Shown here piece after piece: positions 8,547-16,516 of a stretch of 64,000 bases of DNA (positions within the stretch are counted from its first letter, which is position 1; every line of letters begins with the position of its first letter). The notes below the pieces were generated by a model. The model saw only the letters and a list, made by a program, of their open reading frames with translations, was not told where the DNA came from and searched no databases. The position numbers were made by a program, and so were the translations under genes. Source of the stretch: Bacillota bacterium (GTDB lineage: Bacteria > Bacillota > Clostridia > Acetivibrionales > DTU013); contig JAEYOP010000016.1 in assembly GCA_023411575.1 (NCBI GenBank), positions 124,001 to 188,000 on the forward strand, read 5' to 3'.

Positions 8547-10037
8547 ATGGAAGATCGGAATCAAAGACGGCAGAGCTTTATGAAGCGGGCGAACCATTCG
8601 TCCAACATCATCGTATGGGTCCTGACCGTTGTCCTCGGATCCGGATTCCTGGTCGAATACCTGAAGCACAACCGGTCCCTCGCCTTTACGGTGGCATTCC
8701 TGTCCTCGATATTCCTGCTGGCCCTCGCCTCAACAATCGCTTACAAGCTCTGGCCTTCCAACCGCCTGATCCGGTATATCACCTGCTACGGCTATCTCAC
8801 CGCTTACTGCGTCGTGTTGTTTACCGGCGACAAATACCTGGCCGTGATATTCGCCTATGCCGTTTCTATCGCCTATTGCATTTATGCGGATCGGCTTTTT
8901 ACTATCATCGAATCGGCAGTGATCTTTTTGATCAATCTTGCCTATATCGGCTTCCGTATGGCCAACGGGTACAACACGAGCCTGGATACGACCCAATACA
9001 CCCTCCAGGTCGGCACCCTGGTCATCTATCTGACCGGCCTGATCATCGTGGTGAACTTCCTGGCAAACTTCAGGAATACCGCGGAAAAGAATCTGCAGGC
9101 CGCCGAAGAAGCGCGGGAGAGGCAGTCGCTCCTGATGGAGAATCTCCGGGAGCTTGCCGGAATGGTCAATAACAACTCTGTAAAGGTCAGCGCTGTGGTA
9201 AATGACATGAACACTTCATCCGGCACGGTGGAGACGGCGATCAGCCAGATCTCCGACGGCGCCCTGTCCACCGCGGAGAACATCCAGGAGCAGGCCGTTT
9301 TATCCGGCACCATCCAGGAGAAAATCTCCAATACCTTTGCCGTTTCGGAGACCATCAAAAAAGCCGCCGATGAAACAAAGGCAACGGTCACCGGCGGGCT
9401 GGACAGAGTGAGGGTCCTCAGCGAGAACACCGGCCTGGTCCAAAGGACGACGGACCAGGTGAATGAGCGGATGATGCGACTGAAGGAAAGCTTCGCGAAA
9501 ATCCAGGAAATCACCGCCCTGATCGGCAGCATCTCGGAGCAGACCAATCTGCTGTCCCTCAATGCCGCCATCGAAGCCGCCAGGGCCGGCGAAAGCGGAA
9601 GGGGCTTTTCCGTGGTCGCCGACGAAGTAAGGAATCTGGCGGAACAAAGCAGGGATTCCGCCGCAAACATCTCCCGGATCCTTGTGGCATTTCAGAAGGA
9701 TACCAGCGATTCCATCGAATCCTTCCATGCGCTGAAGGAATTGTCCGACCGGCAGAACCGGCTGATCCTGGAGACCGGGGAAATCCTCGGGACCATCAGC
9801 GAAAGCGCGGAAGAATTCCAGGCCAGCGCGGGCGCGATCAATGAAAAAATCGGCGACATTTACGACGCCAGCGGCAAGATCGTCGAGACCATATCCGGCA
9901 TTTCCGCCGTATCGCAGGAGACGCTGGCCACTACGGAGGAAGCATCGAAAATCATCCGGGAATTTCTGAACAAGACTTCCTCGGCGGCGACGCTCGTCAG
10001 CGAACTGAAGGAAACCGCCGACAAGCTTTCGGAATAA
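8547..10037 (+). CDS. Methyl-accepting chemotaxis protein with six-helix membrane domain
   Basis: A 496-residue chemoreceptor. The first ~185 residues form about six membrane helices with only short loops, so there is no large extracellular ligand domain. The rest is a coiled-coil signalling domain with the conserved hairpin tip region around ISEQTNLLSLNAAIEAARAG and VVADEVRNLAEQS. There is no HAMP domain. It likely senses a membrane-related or small hydrophobic signal and controls CheA in the cytoplasm. AGGAG lies 8 bases before the ATG. It resembles in architecture the receptor at 29.9-31.4 kb. No other chemotaxis genes are nearby. Confidence 0.95.
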   Translation: MEDRNQRRQSFMKRANHSSNIIVWVLTVVLGSGFLVEYLKHNRSLAFTVAFLSSIFLLALASTIAYKLWPSNRLIRYITCYGYLTAYCVVLFTGDKYLAVIFAYAVSIAYCIYADRLFTIIESAVIFLINLAYIGFRMANGYNTSLDTTQYTLQVGTLVIYLTGLIIVVNFLANFRNTAEKNLQAAEEARERQSLLMENLRELAGMVNNNSVKVSAVVNDMNTSSGTVETAISQISDGALSTAENIQEQAVLSGTIQEKISNTFAVSETIKKAADETKATVTGGLDRVRVLSENTGLVQRTTDQVNERMMRLKESFAKIQEITALIGSISEQTNLLSLNAAIEAARAGESGRGFSVVADEVRNLAEQSRDSAANISRILVAFQKDTSDSIESFHALKELSDRQNRLILETGEILGTISESAEEFQASAGAINEKIGDIYDASGKIVETISGISAVSQETLATTEEASKIIREFLNKTSSAATLVSELKETADKLSE

Positions 10038-10214
10038 TACTCCCTTGAGAGCGATCCCAGCGTAAGATAGGAACCTTTCTTTTTTCTGGTTATGATCCGG
10101 TTATGAAAAATTCGGATGACAGGATAGACTTTTGCGCTATTCTTTCAGTATAGTGTATAGACGTTTGCCATAAAAACTTGTGCCGCCAGTGACAGCGGCG
10201 GAATGGAGAGTAGA

Positions 10215-11168
10215 ATGAAAAGGGTCGCAAGGGGTTTGTGTATTCTGGTGGTATCGGTATTCGTATGCTCCATGTTTACCGGATGTTATATGAATACCGG
10301 GGTGAATGCCAACGAAGTCGGCCTGCAGATGGGGAACGGCGCCACAATCGACTCGGTTGTCGGCTCCGGGCGGTATACGCACCTGGGATGGTTCTCCGCC
10401 CTGCAGAAGGTGGACGTATCCGCGAAGACGCTGATCTGGGAGGATACGGATTTGTGGACGGCAGACAAGCAGCCGGTCAAATTCAAGGTATCCGTCACCT
10501 ATGCCCGCAACAGGGATAAAAAGTCGGTCATGCATATGTGGGAAATGTACAATTCTGAAGCGAAAGATGACAAGGCTCTGTCAACCCTTGTCAGCACAAG
10601 GGTTCCGAGGGTGGCCAAGCAGGTTACCACGGGAATGACGCTGAATGAAATGATCGGCATTGAGGAACCCTCGGGCGGCGCGGATACCGCCAAGACCGCC
10701 GGCGGAAACGAAGGCCGGGAATTGCTGCAGCAGAAGCTCACGGAGCTGCTGACGCCGGAATTGTCCGAGTTCGACGTTACGCTGCTGGATATCGGCGTCA
10801 ACGATATCGGCGTGGATGAAGAATACGCCAACAAGCTCAAGGAAAAGGCGGTCTCCAAGGTGGCCTCGGAGCTCGCAGAGCAGAAGACCAAGCAGCTGAC
10901 GGAGCAGGTGAAACAGGAGCAGGCCCAGACCAACGTGGACCTGGAAATCGCAAAGAGGAAGAACCTGGTGCTGGCGGAAGAGAACCGGATTTATGAAACC
11001 AATTCGCAGGCCTTTGAGCTGGAAAGGCTCCGGCTTTTAAAGGATGTGATCGGGAATAACGACAAGATTTATTTTGTACCGCAGGGAGCGGACCTGAACA
11101 TGATCCTGTCCGGCAATGCCGGCGGCAGTACGATTATCCCGGCGGAAAAGTCGGACGAAAAGAACTAG
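10215..11168 (+). CDS. Lipoprotein with SPFH/Band 7-type domain
   Basis: About 317 residues. A lipoprotein signal peptide ends in the lipobox MFTGC, so the mature protein should be lipid-anchored on the outer face of the membrane. The middle region (EVGLQMGNGATIDSVVGSGR and later LLDIGVNDIGVDEEYANKLK) resembles the prohibitin/SPFH fold. A charged coiled coil rich in Lys, Glu and Gln follows, as in stomatin-like proteins. Typical SPFH proteins are anchored by a transmembrane helix or a hairpin, so secretion as a lipoprotein is less usual. I chose the ATG at 10215 because GGAGAG lies just upstream; an ATG at 10203 is possible. The gene appears monocistronic and ends in a strong terminator. Role unknown; envelope scaffolding is plausible. 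Confidence 0.8.
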   Translation: MKRVARGLCILVVSVFVCSMFTGCYMNTGVNANEVGLQMGNGATIDSVVGSGRYTHLGWFSALQKVDVSAKTLIWEDTDLWTADKQPVKFKVSVTYARNRDKKSVMHMWEMYNSEAKDDKALSTLVSTRVPRVAKQVTTGMTLNEMIGIEEPSGGADTAKTAGGNEGRELLQQKLTELLTPELSEFDVTLLDIGVNDIGVDEEYANKLKEKAVSKVASELAEQKTKQLTEQVKQEQAQTNVDLEIAKRKNLVLAEENRIYETNSQAFELERLRLLKDVIGNNDKIYFVPQGADLNMILSGNAGGSTIIPAEKSDEKN

Positions 11169-11201
11169 CGGAGAAGGCGTTCCCGCCGCAATATCGCCAG
11201 G

Positions 11202-11239
11202 AGCCCGCGTGCCATGTGCATGCGGGCTTCGCCTTTTTT
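11202..11239 (+). terminator. Rho-independent terminator after the SPFH lipoprotein gene
   Basis: An 11-bp stem (AGCCCGC outer arm pairing with GCGGGCT) with a 5-base loop is followed by a CTTTTTTATT tract. It overlaps by two bases the stop of the convergent GH30 gene. Confidence 0.85.
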
Positions 11240-13163
11240 ATTCTTCTATATCGCTGAAGCCAAAATAGTCAATATGGAACAGGTCCCCCTTTGCGCCCTT
11301 GCAAACGAGGTACAGGTCATGGAAGCCGCGGGCGCCGCCGGGCGCTTTCGTATTGATCACAGCGGAAACGGTGCTCCATTCGCTGCCGCCCTCGATCCTG
11401 TAAACCTCCATTTTTCCAACGACCTTTCCCTTCACGGGATCATCCAGCCGCACTTCGATAATGCCGTCCTGGAGCGCCGCTACCCGCGCATTCATATACA
11501 GGACAGCTTTCAGGTCGCCCCTCGCGGAACCGTCCCCGAAATTCATGCTGCCGTATTTGATATAATTCCCGTTCCGCAGGTTGACGACCATTTTGCCGTC
11601 CCCCGGACCGGCTGCCGTTTTCAGCCCCCTGGCCATCCCGTCGTTCTCTTCCGCTTCCAGGGTGGAAAATACGTTCTTCTGGTCCGCAAGCGGCTTAAGG
11701 GCATACTTGCCGGGCACAAAGGTCGTTACGCTCTGCCCTTTAAGCTCCACACTGACCGTATTGTTCACAACCTTTACGGACTGCAGCTTCTTCAGATTCT
11801 CACCGGCCGAAGTGCGGTACGGGACCAGAGTGGTCGTGCCAGCCGGGAAGCCATCCAGCTTGAGGGTGATATTGACGGCATCCAGGTTCTTGTTGACCGC
11901 GACGATTGAGAAATTGCCCGTTTTCGGGTCTTTATACGAGGTAACCAGCAGATAATCCGGCGCGTCGCCATCCGTCCGGACCATCTGGTAGCCGGGCCGG
12001 ATAAAGCGGCTATAGTTGCCGAATGCATAATACCGCTTGAACACCCGGAACAGACCGTTCTCCGTTGCCGTCCCGTCGGCGCCGTCCGTGCACAGGCGGA
12101 TCAGGTCGGACCCGTCGGCGCCGTTGTTTGCCGCAGGCCACCACCAGAAATAGGCGTTGAGGGGAGTGGTCCGGAACATCTCGCCCATCAGCCCCGCGTA
12201 GCGAAGGCCGTCGGAAATCGTGTTACTTTTGTAGTCCCGGTTGTCCGACCCCATATACTCCGTCTGCCAGATGGGCTTTCTGGTCGCTTTCATTTCCGTG
12301 AATTCGGGCACGGTATAGCCGAGGCCGTAAGCATGGGTGGCAATCACGTCCACATACGCGGCCGTTTGCGGATTGCTCATGATGGCCGCGGCCATGGACT
12401 CGGAAAAGTTTACGTTTTCAGGAAGGACGATTTTGGCTTTGACTCCCCTGGCCTTGAAGGTCGGTCCCAGATTCTCGCGAATGAATTTGGAAATGTTCTC
12501 TGCCGACCAGAGGCAGCCCGGATATTCCGGCGCTATGTCCGGCTCGTTTTGCATGGAGAGGTATTGGATGTCCAGACCGAAATGTTTTTTATAGCCCAGT
12601 ACGTACTCCGCCAGATAGTCGGCATAGTCCTGGTAGCATTCCGGTTTCAGTTCTCCCGTTCCGTTGCCGTTGTAGCTGTTGTTGGTCTTCATCCAGGCCG
12701 GCGGGCTCCAGGCGCTGGCAAGGATCGTCGTCACGCCGCGCTTTTTGGCTTCGTTGGCAAGCCAGATCTGGCCCCTGTCGAAATCGGTCTTCTTTTTGTC
12801 CCAGGTGGGATCGTCCCATACGAAAACACCCTTCTGCGGCTCGATGATATCCGCGCTGCCGCCTCCCTCGTCTCCGATCATCAGGCGCAGGATGCTGATC
12901 CCGATCCCCTTTTCCTGGGAGAACACCATATCCAGCAGCTGCGATCTCACCGGCTCCTTGAGCCGCAGGATGCCCTCGCTTTTTCTAAAGGCCCAGGAGC
13001 CGCCGAAGCCGTCGACGGTTTGCAGCGTCTTGTTCCACCGGACCGAGAGAGCTATGGTGCTTTTTGACGCGGCGGACGCATTGGTCCCGGCCCCCGCCAG
13101 GCCGGCTGCAAGGACAAAAATAATGCAAAAATGCACCAGGAGTCTGAAAATCCGCTTTTTCAT
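11238..13163 (-). CDS. Secreted GH30-family glycoside hydrolase with C-terminal CBM6-like domain
   Basis: A 641-residue secreted enzyme. Residues 1-32 are a Sec signal peptide with an ASAAS cleavage region. A GH30 (beta/alpha)8 barrel plus side beta-sandwich spans roughly 35-480. The acid/base is E207 in LSMQNEPD and the predicted nucleophile is E302 in WQTEYMG. Substrate-side aromatics are seen in SAWSPPAWMKT and FWWWPAANNG. Residues about 495-640 resemble a family 6 carbohydrate-binding module (EAEENDGMARG near its start and FHIDYFGF at its end). GH30 enzymes attack xylan, glucuronoxylan, beta-1,6-glucan or related glycans; the subfamily cannot be set by eye, but xylan is a fair guess in a plant-wall degrader. 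GGAGG precedes the ATG. The gene lies 25 bases after a small membrane-protein gene and is probably co-transcribed with it. Confidence 0.9.
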   Translation of the reverse strand: MKKRIFRLLVHFCIIFVLAAGLAGAGTNASAASKSTIALSVRWNKTLQTVDGFGGSWAFRKSEGILRLKEPVRSQLLDMVFSQEKGIGISILRLMIGDEGGGSADIIEPQKGVFVWDDPTWDKKKTDFDRGQIWLANEAKKRGVTTILASAWSPPAWMKTNNSYNGNGTGELKPECYQDYADYLAEYVLGYKKHFGLDIQYLSMQNEPDIAPEYPGCLWSAENISKFIRENLGPTFKARGVKAKIVLPENVNFSESMAAAIMSNPQTAAYVDVIATHAYGLGYTVPEFTEMKATRKPIWQTEYMGSDNRDYKSNTISDGLRYAGLMGEMFRTTPLNAYFWWWPAANNGADGSDLIRLCTDGADGTATENGLFRVFKRYYAFGNYSRFIRPGYQMVRTDGDAPDYLLVTSYKDPKTGNFSIVAVNKNLDAVNITLKLDGFPAGTTTLVPYRTSAGENLKKLQSVKVVNNTVSVELKGQSVTTFVPGKYALKPLADQKNVFSTLEAEENDGMARGLKTAAGPGDGKMVVNLRNGNYIKYGSMNFGDGSARGDLKAVLYMNARVAALQDGIIEVRLDDPVKGKVVGKMEVYRIEGGSEWSTVSAVINTKAPGGARGFHDLYLVCKGAKGDLFHIDYFGFSDIEE

Positions 13164-13188
13164 GAGACGCCTCCAACAAGGAAAGGAA

Positions 13189-13560
13189 TTAAATGCCGTA
13201 CTTGGTTAAATACCATACGATACAGGTAATGGTAATAGCGCCGAGCACAAGAATCGATTTGCTGATTTTATCGGTCTTTCTTCTCTGACGGAGCATGTTC
13301 AGAACAAATCCGATGATGCACACGATAAGATTGGCTATCAGGACATACAGCGCATATTCCAGCAGATTTCTGTCCAGATACTTCCTTACCGAGTCGTTCC
13401 GGCTGCGCTCAATGATGGTTTCGAGCTGGGGCTGCGCTTTGCTGGTGATTGCATAGGCCGACAGGATCATCAGCCAGCTGATTCCGATAATCCACCACAC
13501 GGCTTTAATTACGATATCGGGACCTCTCCGTCTCTCGACGAAGGTTCTCTGTTCCGCCAT
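13189..13560 (-). CDS. Small membrane protein, 123 residues, unknown function
   Basis: No family recognised. The sequence shows a charged N-terminus (MAEQRTFVERRRGPD), a first membrane helix near residues 18-40, a polar stretch with ERSRNDSVRKYLDRN, a second helix near 68-90 (YVLIANLIVCIIGFVLNML), basic RQRRKTDK, and a third helix near 97-117. A GGGGGG-type ribosome site precedes the ATG and a TTGATA-17-TATAAT promoter lies upstream. It is the first gene of a two-gene unit with the GH30 hydrolase (25-base gap). A role in export or sensing linked to the hydrolase is only speculation. Confidence 0.75.
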   Translation of the reverse strand: MAEQRTFVERRRGPDIVIKAVWWIIGISWLMILSAYAITSKAQPQLETIIERSRNDSVRKYLDRNLLEYALYVLIANLIVCIIGFVLNMLRQRRKTDKISKSILVLGAITITCIVWYLTKYGI

Positions 13561-13580
13561 CCATTATCCCCCCTGGTTTT

Positions 13581-13609
13581 ATTATAGTAAAATCTTCCTT
13601 TAATATCAA
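13581..13609 (-). promoter_or_regulatory. Sigma-A type promoter for the small membrane protein-GH30 unit
   Basis: Reading the minus strand: TTGATA (13604-13609), 17 bases, TATAAT (13581-13586), about 20 bases before the ATG at 13560. Confidence 0.65.
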
Positions 13610-13643
13610 TTGCAAAGACGCTCCGCTTTGCTGCTATTATATC

Positions 13644-13680
13644 AAAAATGCTTGGAAATGAACATTTCCAAGCATTTTTT
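13644..13680 (-). terminator. Strong terminator at the end of the agr operon
   Basis: A perfect 17-bp inverted repeat (AATGCTTGGAAATG arm) with a two-base loop and A/T runs on both sides, so it can act in both directions. It separates the agr transcript from the promoter of the next unit. Confidence 0.85.
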
Positions 13681-13709
13681 CACTGAATTTTTCCTCGAAT
13701 TATGCAAAA

Positions 13710-13955
13710 TTATGGGGTATGGGTATAGATTTTCATTACGATATTTTTTTCCGGATCAACCGGTATGACCACTTCATTTTTCTTTTCAAGCATTTTTTCT
13801 TCCTTGTGGGTCCACAGGGGAACATCCACATCAAGCCCGTTGCACAAAAGCACAAGGGCCTCGATGAATTCTTCGGACGTTCCGGTTGTCAGCTTCTTCG
13901 ATTCCAATTTTGTTTGAACATTGTTTTCAAGCAACTCAGCGTATAGTATCTTCAT
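13710..13955 (-). CDS. Unknown 81-residue protein coupled to agrB
   Basis: No family recognised. Soluble, with no signal peptide or membrane segment. Residues 1-45 look mainly helical (MKILYAELLENNVQTKLESK, EEFIEALVLLCNGLDV) and the rest beta-like (NEVVIPVDPEKNIVMKIYTH). Its ATG overlaps the TGA of agrB by four bases and it has its own GGAG site, so it is translationally coupled and is the last gene before the terminator. Agr operons usually hold only B, D, C and A, so this fourth protein stands in the place where AgrA would be expected but has neither a receiver nor a LytTR domain. It may modulate AgrB or the kinase; nothing in the sequence settles this. Confidence 0.75.
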   Translation of the reverse strand: MKILYAELLENNVQTKLESKKLTTGTSEEFIEALVLLCNGLDVDVPLWTHKEEKMLEKKNEVVIPVDPEKNIVMKIYTHTP

Positions 13956-14542
13956 TCTTCTCGCACTCCATTTTCTCTTTCTAGTACAGGATTAAACAAC
14001 TTCCCAAGGATTTGCATAATTGCTTCCGTCAGTATGATAAAGACCGCAGTGACGGACCAAGCGCCCGGCAGCCAGTAAGTTGTAACGGACCAGAAAATCA
14101 CCAGCACAATCGACAGGATTCTGAATTTCTGCTTATTGGGCAAGGTCTTTTTGGGGGTGTTCTTGTGGCTTACCGGCGCAATTGCAATGGTTATAATCAA
14201 TGCAGCCAACAAAATCAACGTTTTTCCGGTCAAACCGGGATCAATATATTGCGCGCTGAAAATCGGTACGGCAAATCCTGCGAGCGAAACCGCAAGACAG
14301 GCCCAGTATGATCCTGCGTGATACCCCCCGGTTATAGTCCTTAAAGTACAGTAAATCAACATGCCCATTAAAAAATATCCCACCAGTGAAAACGCCGTAA
14401 ACAGAACAACAAATATTATCGTTTTCGACAACTCATTGAGGAACACCTCTATACCATACCTGCGTGAGCGAAGCTGCGCATCATTCAGGTCCGGATTATG
14501 CTCCTTTATTTTGGACAGTAACATATTCACTACTGCTTGCAT
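13952..14542 (-). CDS. agrB: AgrB-type autoinducer-processing membrane protease
   Basis: A 196-residue integral membrane peptidase that cleaves the C-terminal tail of the AgrD-type propeptide and forms the thiolactone ring. Several membrane helices are evident. The catalytic pair is present as H75 in GGYHAGSYW and C82, with the seven-residue spacing of the characterised staphylococcal enzyme. Its start lies inside the 3' end of the agrC-like gene (47-base overlap) behind AGGGGGG, and its end overlaps the 81-residue gene by four bases. With agrD at 15909-16040 it forms a complete signal-making module. Confidence 0.95.
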   Translation of the reverse strand: MQAVVNMLLSKIKEHNPDLNDAQLRSRRYGIEVFLNELSKTIIFVVLFTAFSLVGYFLMGMLIYCTLRTITGGYHAGSYWACLAVSLAGFAVPIFSAQYIDPGLTGKTLILLAALIITIAIAPVSHKNTPKKTLPNKQKFRILSIVLVIFWSVTTYWLPGAWSVTAVFIILTEAIMQILGKLFNPVLERENGVREE

Positions 14543-15881
14543 TCAGAGCCCCCCTGACATTAAATGAGACGGTAAATTCTGTGATTCCCTGCACGCTGCT
14601 AACGTAGATAGCCCCTTTGTTCTTTAAAACCATCTGCCTTACAATAAACAGGCCCAGCCCATGTTCTTCACTGTCGGCTTTCGAAGTTACCCCCTTTTCA
14701 AATATGCTGCCGATCATATTTCTTGGGATTTCAGGCCCATTATTGATCACTTTAAGTAAAAATTTTCCCTGGTTCATATCGGTGACAATCTGGATCTTTT
14801 TTTCTTCGCTATCCTGCACCGGAAGCAAACACTCTATAGCATTATTGAGAATATTGCCCAGGATACCTGCAATATCACTTTCGTCTGCTTCTGCCAAATT
14901 GAATCTTGCACCGACATTGACGTATAAGTCGATATCATTCTCAAAGCATTTATGGCTCTTGATAGCCAGCAATCCGTCAATATAGTCATTGCCGGTTTCA
15001 TAGAATTTATAGGATACCGTCAAATCCGTGGTCAGCCTTTTAAGATAATTGTCGATGGATTCCAGCGCATTTGCCTTGCCGAGTTTACAGATGGCGTAGA
15101 TCGTCTGGAGATGGTTCATAAAGTCATGTTTTTCACGGCGAATTACATTGATTACGTCCTCCAGATTTCGGATATATTCGTCAAGCGTTTTTTGCTTGTT
15201 TACTATGACCAGCATCTGCTCCCGTTCCTTAATATCGAAGATGGAAAGAACAAGTGAGAGTACATAAAGTGCGACTAGCATAATATTGTATAGGGATTTA
15301 TCTTTTTCGCCGATTCCATAATTGATGCTGCCAATAAAAAGCGCCATTAGAAAGAGTTGTATTACAGCAAACATATATTGGCTGTTATATGATTTTGAAA
15401 TACGGATAATAAATTTATGGCTTCCATATCTATATAAGACATAAGCAAGTGAAATCTGCAAAATTTTCACGGTAGTTGTGAACAAGAGATAATACACAGT
15501 ATCATTCAACAATACGTTTATATCTACTCTTAGAACGGCTACATAAGTAGTTGAGACAAACATATCAGTACTTGTCAAGAATAGCGCAGTGATAACTGCT
15601 ATTATTGTAGAATCAAATATACTATTCTTAGTAATAAAACTCAGCATAAGAATAGTCGCAAACAACAATATAATTGAATTAATTCCAATAAAAAGATATG
15701 ATGATACCCAGCCACCCAGGATCACATAAAAGACAATGAAAATAGTGCATTTGATTTTATTTGATCGGATGAAATCTCTTTTCCCCGACAAGCTGACAAA
15801 AAATATTAAGAAAATTACTGATTCTATAAAAGGCAGAACGATAAAATTTATATAATTAAATTCCATAATTACAATAGTCAT
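14496..15881 (-). CDS. agrC: AgrC-like sensor histidine kinase
   Basis: A 461-residue kinase of the HPK10 type. About six or seven N-terminal membrane helices fill residues 1-225, followed by a coiled coil, the phospho-accepting His in RREKHDFMNHLQTIYAI, and an ATPase domain with N box ILNNAIEC and G box EEHGLGLFIVRQM. These features match peptide-pheromone receptors. No response regulator is adjacent, so its partner must be elsewhere or missing. An in-frame ATG at 15866 is an alternative start. No good ribosome site lies directly before either start; the best purine run is inside a hairpin (15884-15906) just upstream. The gene is AT-richer than most of the window. Confidence 0.9.
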   Translation of the reverse strand: MTIVIMEFNYINFIVLPFIESVIFLIFFVSLSGKRDFIRSNKIKCTIFIVFYVILGGWVSSYLFIGINSIILLFATILMLSFITKNSIFDSTIIAVITALFLTSTDMFVSTTYVAVLRVDINVLLNDTVYYLLFTTTVKILQISLAYVLYRYGSHKFIIRISKSYNSQYMFAVIQLFLMALFIGSINYGIGEKDKSLYNIMLVALYVLSLVLSIFDIKEREQMLVIVNKQKTLDEYIRNLEDVINVIRREKHDFMNHLQTIYAICKLGKANALESIDNYLKRLTTDLTVSYKFYETGNDYIDGLLAIKSHKCFENDIDLYVNVGARFNLAEADESDIAGILGNILNNAIECLLPVQDSEEKKIQIVTDMNQGKFLLKVINNGPEIPRNMIGSIFEKGVTSKADSEEHGLGLFIVRQMVLKNKGAIYVSSVQGITEFTVSFNVRGALNASSSEYVTVQNKGA

Positions 15882-15883
15882 AA

Positions 15884-15906
15884 GTGAGGGGATTTACTCC
15901 CCTCAC
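15884..15906 (-). promoter_or_regulatory. Hairpin filling the agrD-agrC gap
   Basis: A perfect 8-bp inverted repeat (GTGAGGGG / CCCCTCAC, 7-base loop) occupies nearly all of the 27 bases between the agrD stop and the agrC ATG. On the transcript it takes up the only strong purine run (GGTGAGGGGAG) near the agrC start. It could lower kinase translation or mark an RNA processing site. Confidence 0.6.
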
Positions 15907-15908
15907 CT

Positions 15909-16040
15909 TCATTTGACCAATTCCTCCGGGCATTCAGGTTGGTAAGAATAAAAGAAACACCAGGAAAGCACACTGACACTTGCCACTGCATACGATGCGG
16001 ACGATAATGCCTTGAAGAACCTCTGAGTTAACTTTTTCAT
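15909..16040 (-). CDS. agrD: AgrD-type cyclic lactone autoinducer propeptide, 43 residues
   Basis: A short signal propeptide. It starts MKKLTQRFFKAL (amphipathic leader), continues through a hydrophobic stretch (ASYAVASVSVLSW), then C28, FFYS and the charged tail YQPECPEELVK. The C...YQP.xPEEL arrangement is the hallmark of clostridial AgrD-like peptides, where the Cys thiol closes a thiolactone and AgrB removes the acidic tail. The ring is predicted as the five residues C28-S32; this is inference. AAGGGGTG lies 9 bases before the ATG. A second Cys (C36) in the tail is unusual but would be removed. Order of the operon is agrD, agrC, agrB, 81-residue gene. Confidence 0.9.
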   Translation of the reverse strand: MKKLTQRFFKALSSASYAVASVSVLSWCFFYSYQPECPEELVK

Positions 16041-16068
16041 ACACAGAACACCCCTTCTTTATTTGATA

Positions 16069-16097
16069 ATTATATCATATCAATCCAAGAATGAAAA
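16069..16097 (-). promoter_or_regulatory. Likely agr operon promoter
   Basis: Minus strand: TTTTCA (16092-16097), 17 bases, TATAAT (16069-16074), giving a short leader before agrD. The -35 box is weak, which would suit an activated promoter. I do not see a clear pair of AgrA-type direct repeats upstream; a single TAGTTAG lies about 25 bases further up. Confidence 0.5.
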
Positions 16098-16432
16098 ATT
16101 CGTCGAATCCTGGTACTAACTATAAAATTTTATAATATTTTCTTTTTATTTGTTGGACTAAGGAGAAATCCGCGGTTAGGCGGCTTTCTTTTGTTTTTTA
16201 ATTGAACCTTGGGTGATAACTTTTAATTTGCTTCGTCCAACCATTTTTACATGAATGCGTCATAAATTATCCTATTAAACCACGCCTTTTAATATAAATT
16301 TATTTATTAATAAATGTATCAAAGTAAAGTGATATGGGATTTCCTGCTACGAGGCATTGCACACTACCGGGACGGATTACATCGTTGAGGATATAGATTT
16401 GTATTTGGAAGCCCGTCAGCATGGTTAAAGAA

Positions 16433-16488
16433 GGAATAAACGCAAAGGAGGCATATCACTCTGATAGTGCCTCCTTTGCGCTTATTCC
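16433..16488 (-). terminator. Long hairpin after lysA, probable terminator
   Basis: Arms CGCAAAGGAGGCA and TGCCTCCTTTGCG pair perfectly; a further 5 bp closes inside and GGAATAA/TTATTCC outside, about 25 bp in all. On the minus strand it is followed by TTTATTCCTTCTTT, an imperfect U tract. It lies 28 bases after the lysA stop. Confidence 0.65.
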
Positions 16489-16516
16489 TATCGGTTTGGA
16501 GTATGGTTCGGATTTT

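Larger units (their letters stand above)
16041..16516. other. 476-base non-coding region between agrD and lysA
   Basis: AT-rich. It contains the agr promoter (16069-16097), a possible 31-codon gene remnant (16333-16428) and the lysA terminator hairpin (16433-16488). In the middle I see no convincing gene or repeat. Confidence 0.6.

Noticed and set aside
13952..16040. Agr locus as a lantibiotic or other bacteriocin cluster
   Set aside because: There is no modification enzyme, no exporter and no immunity gene. The AgrB catalytic pair and AgrD tail motif explain the set.
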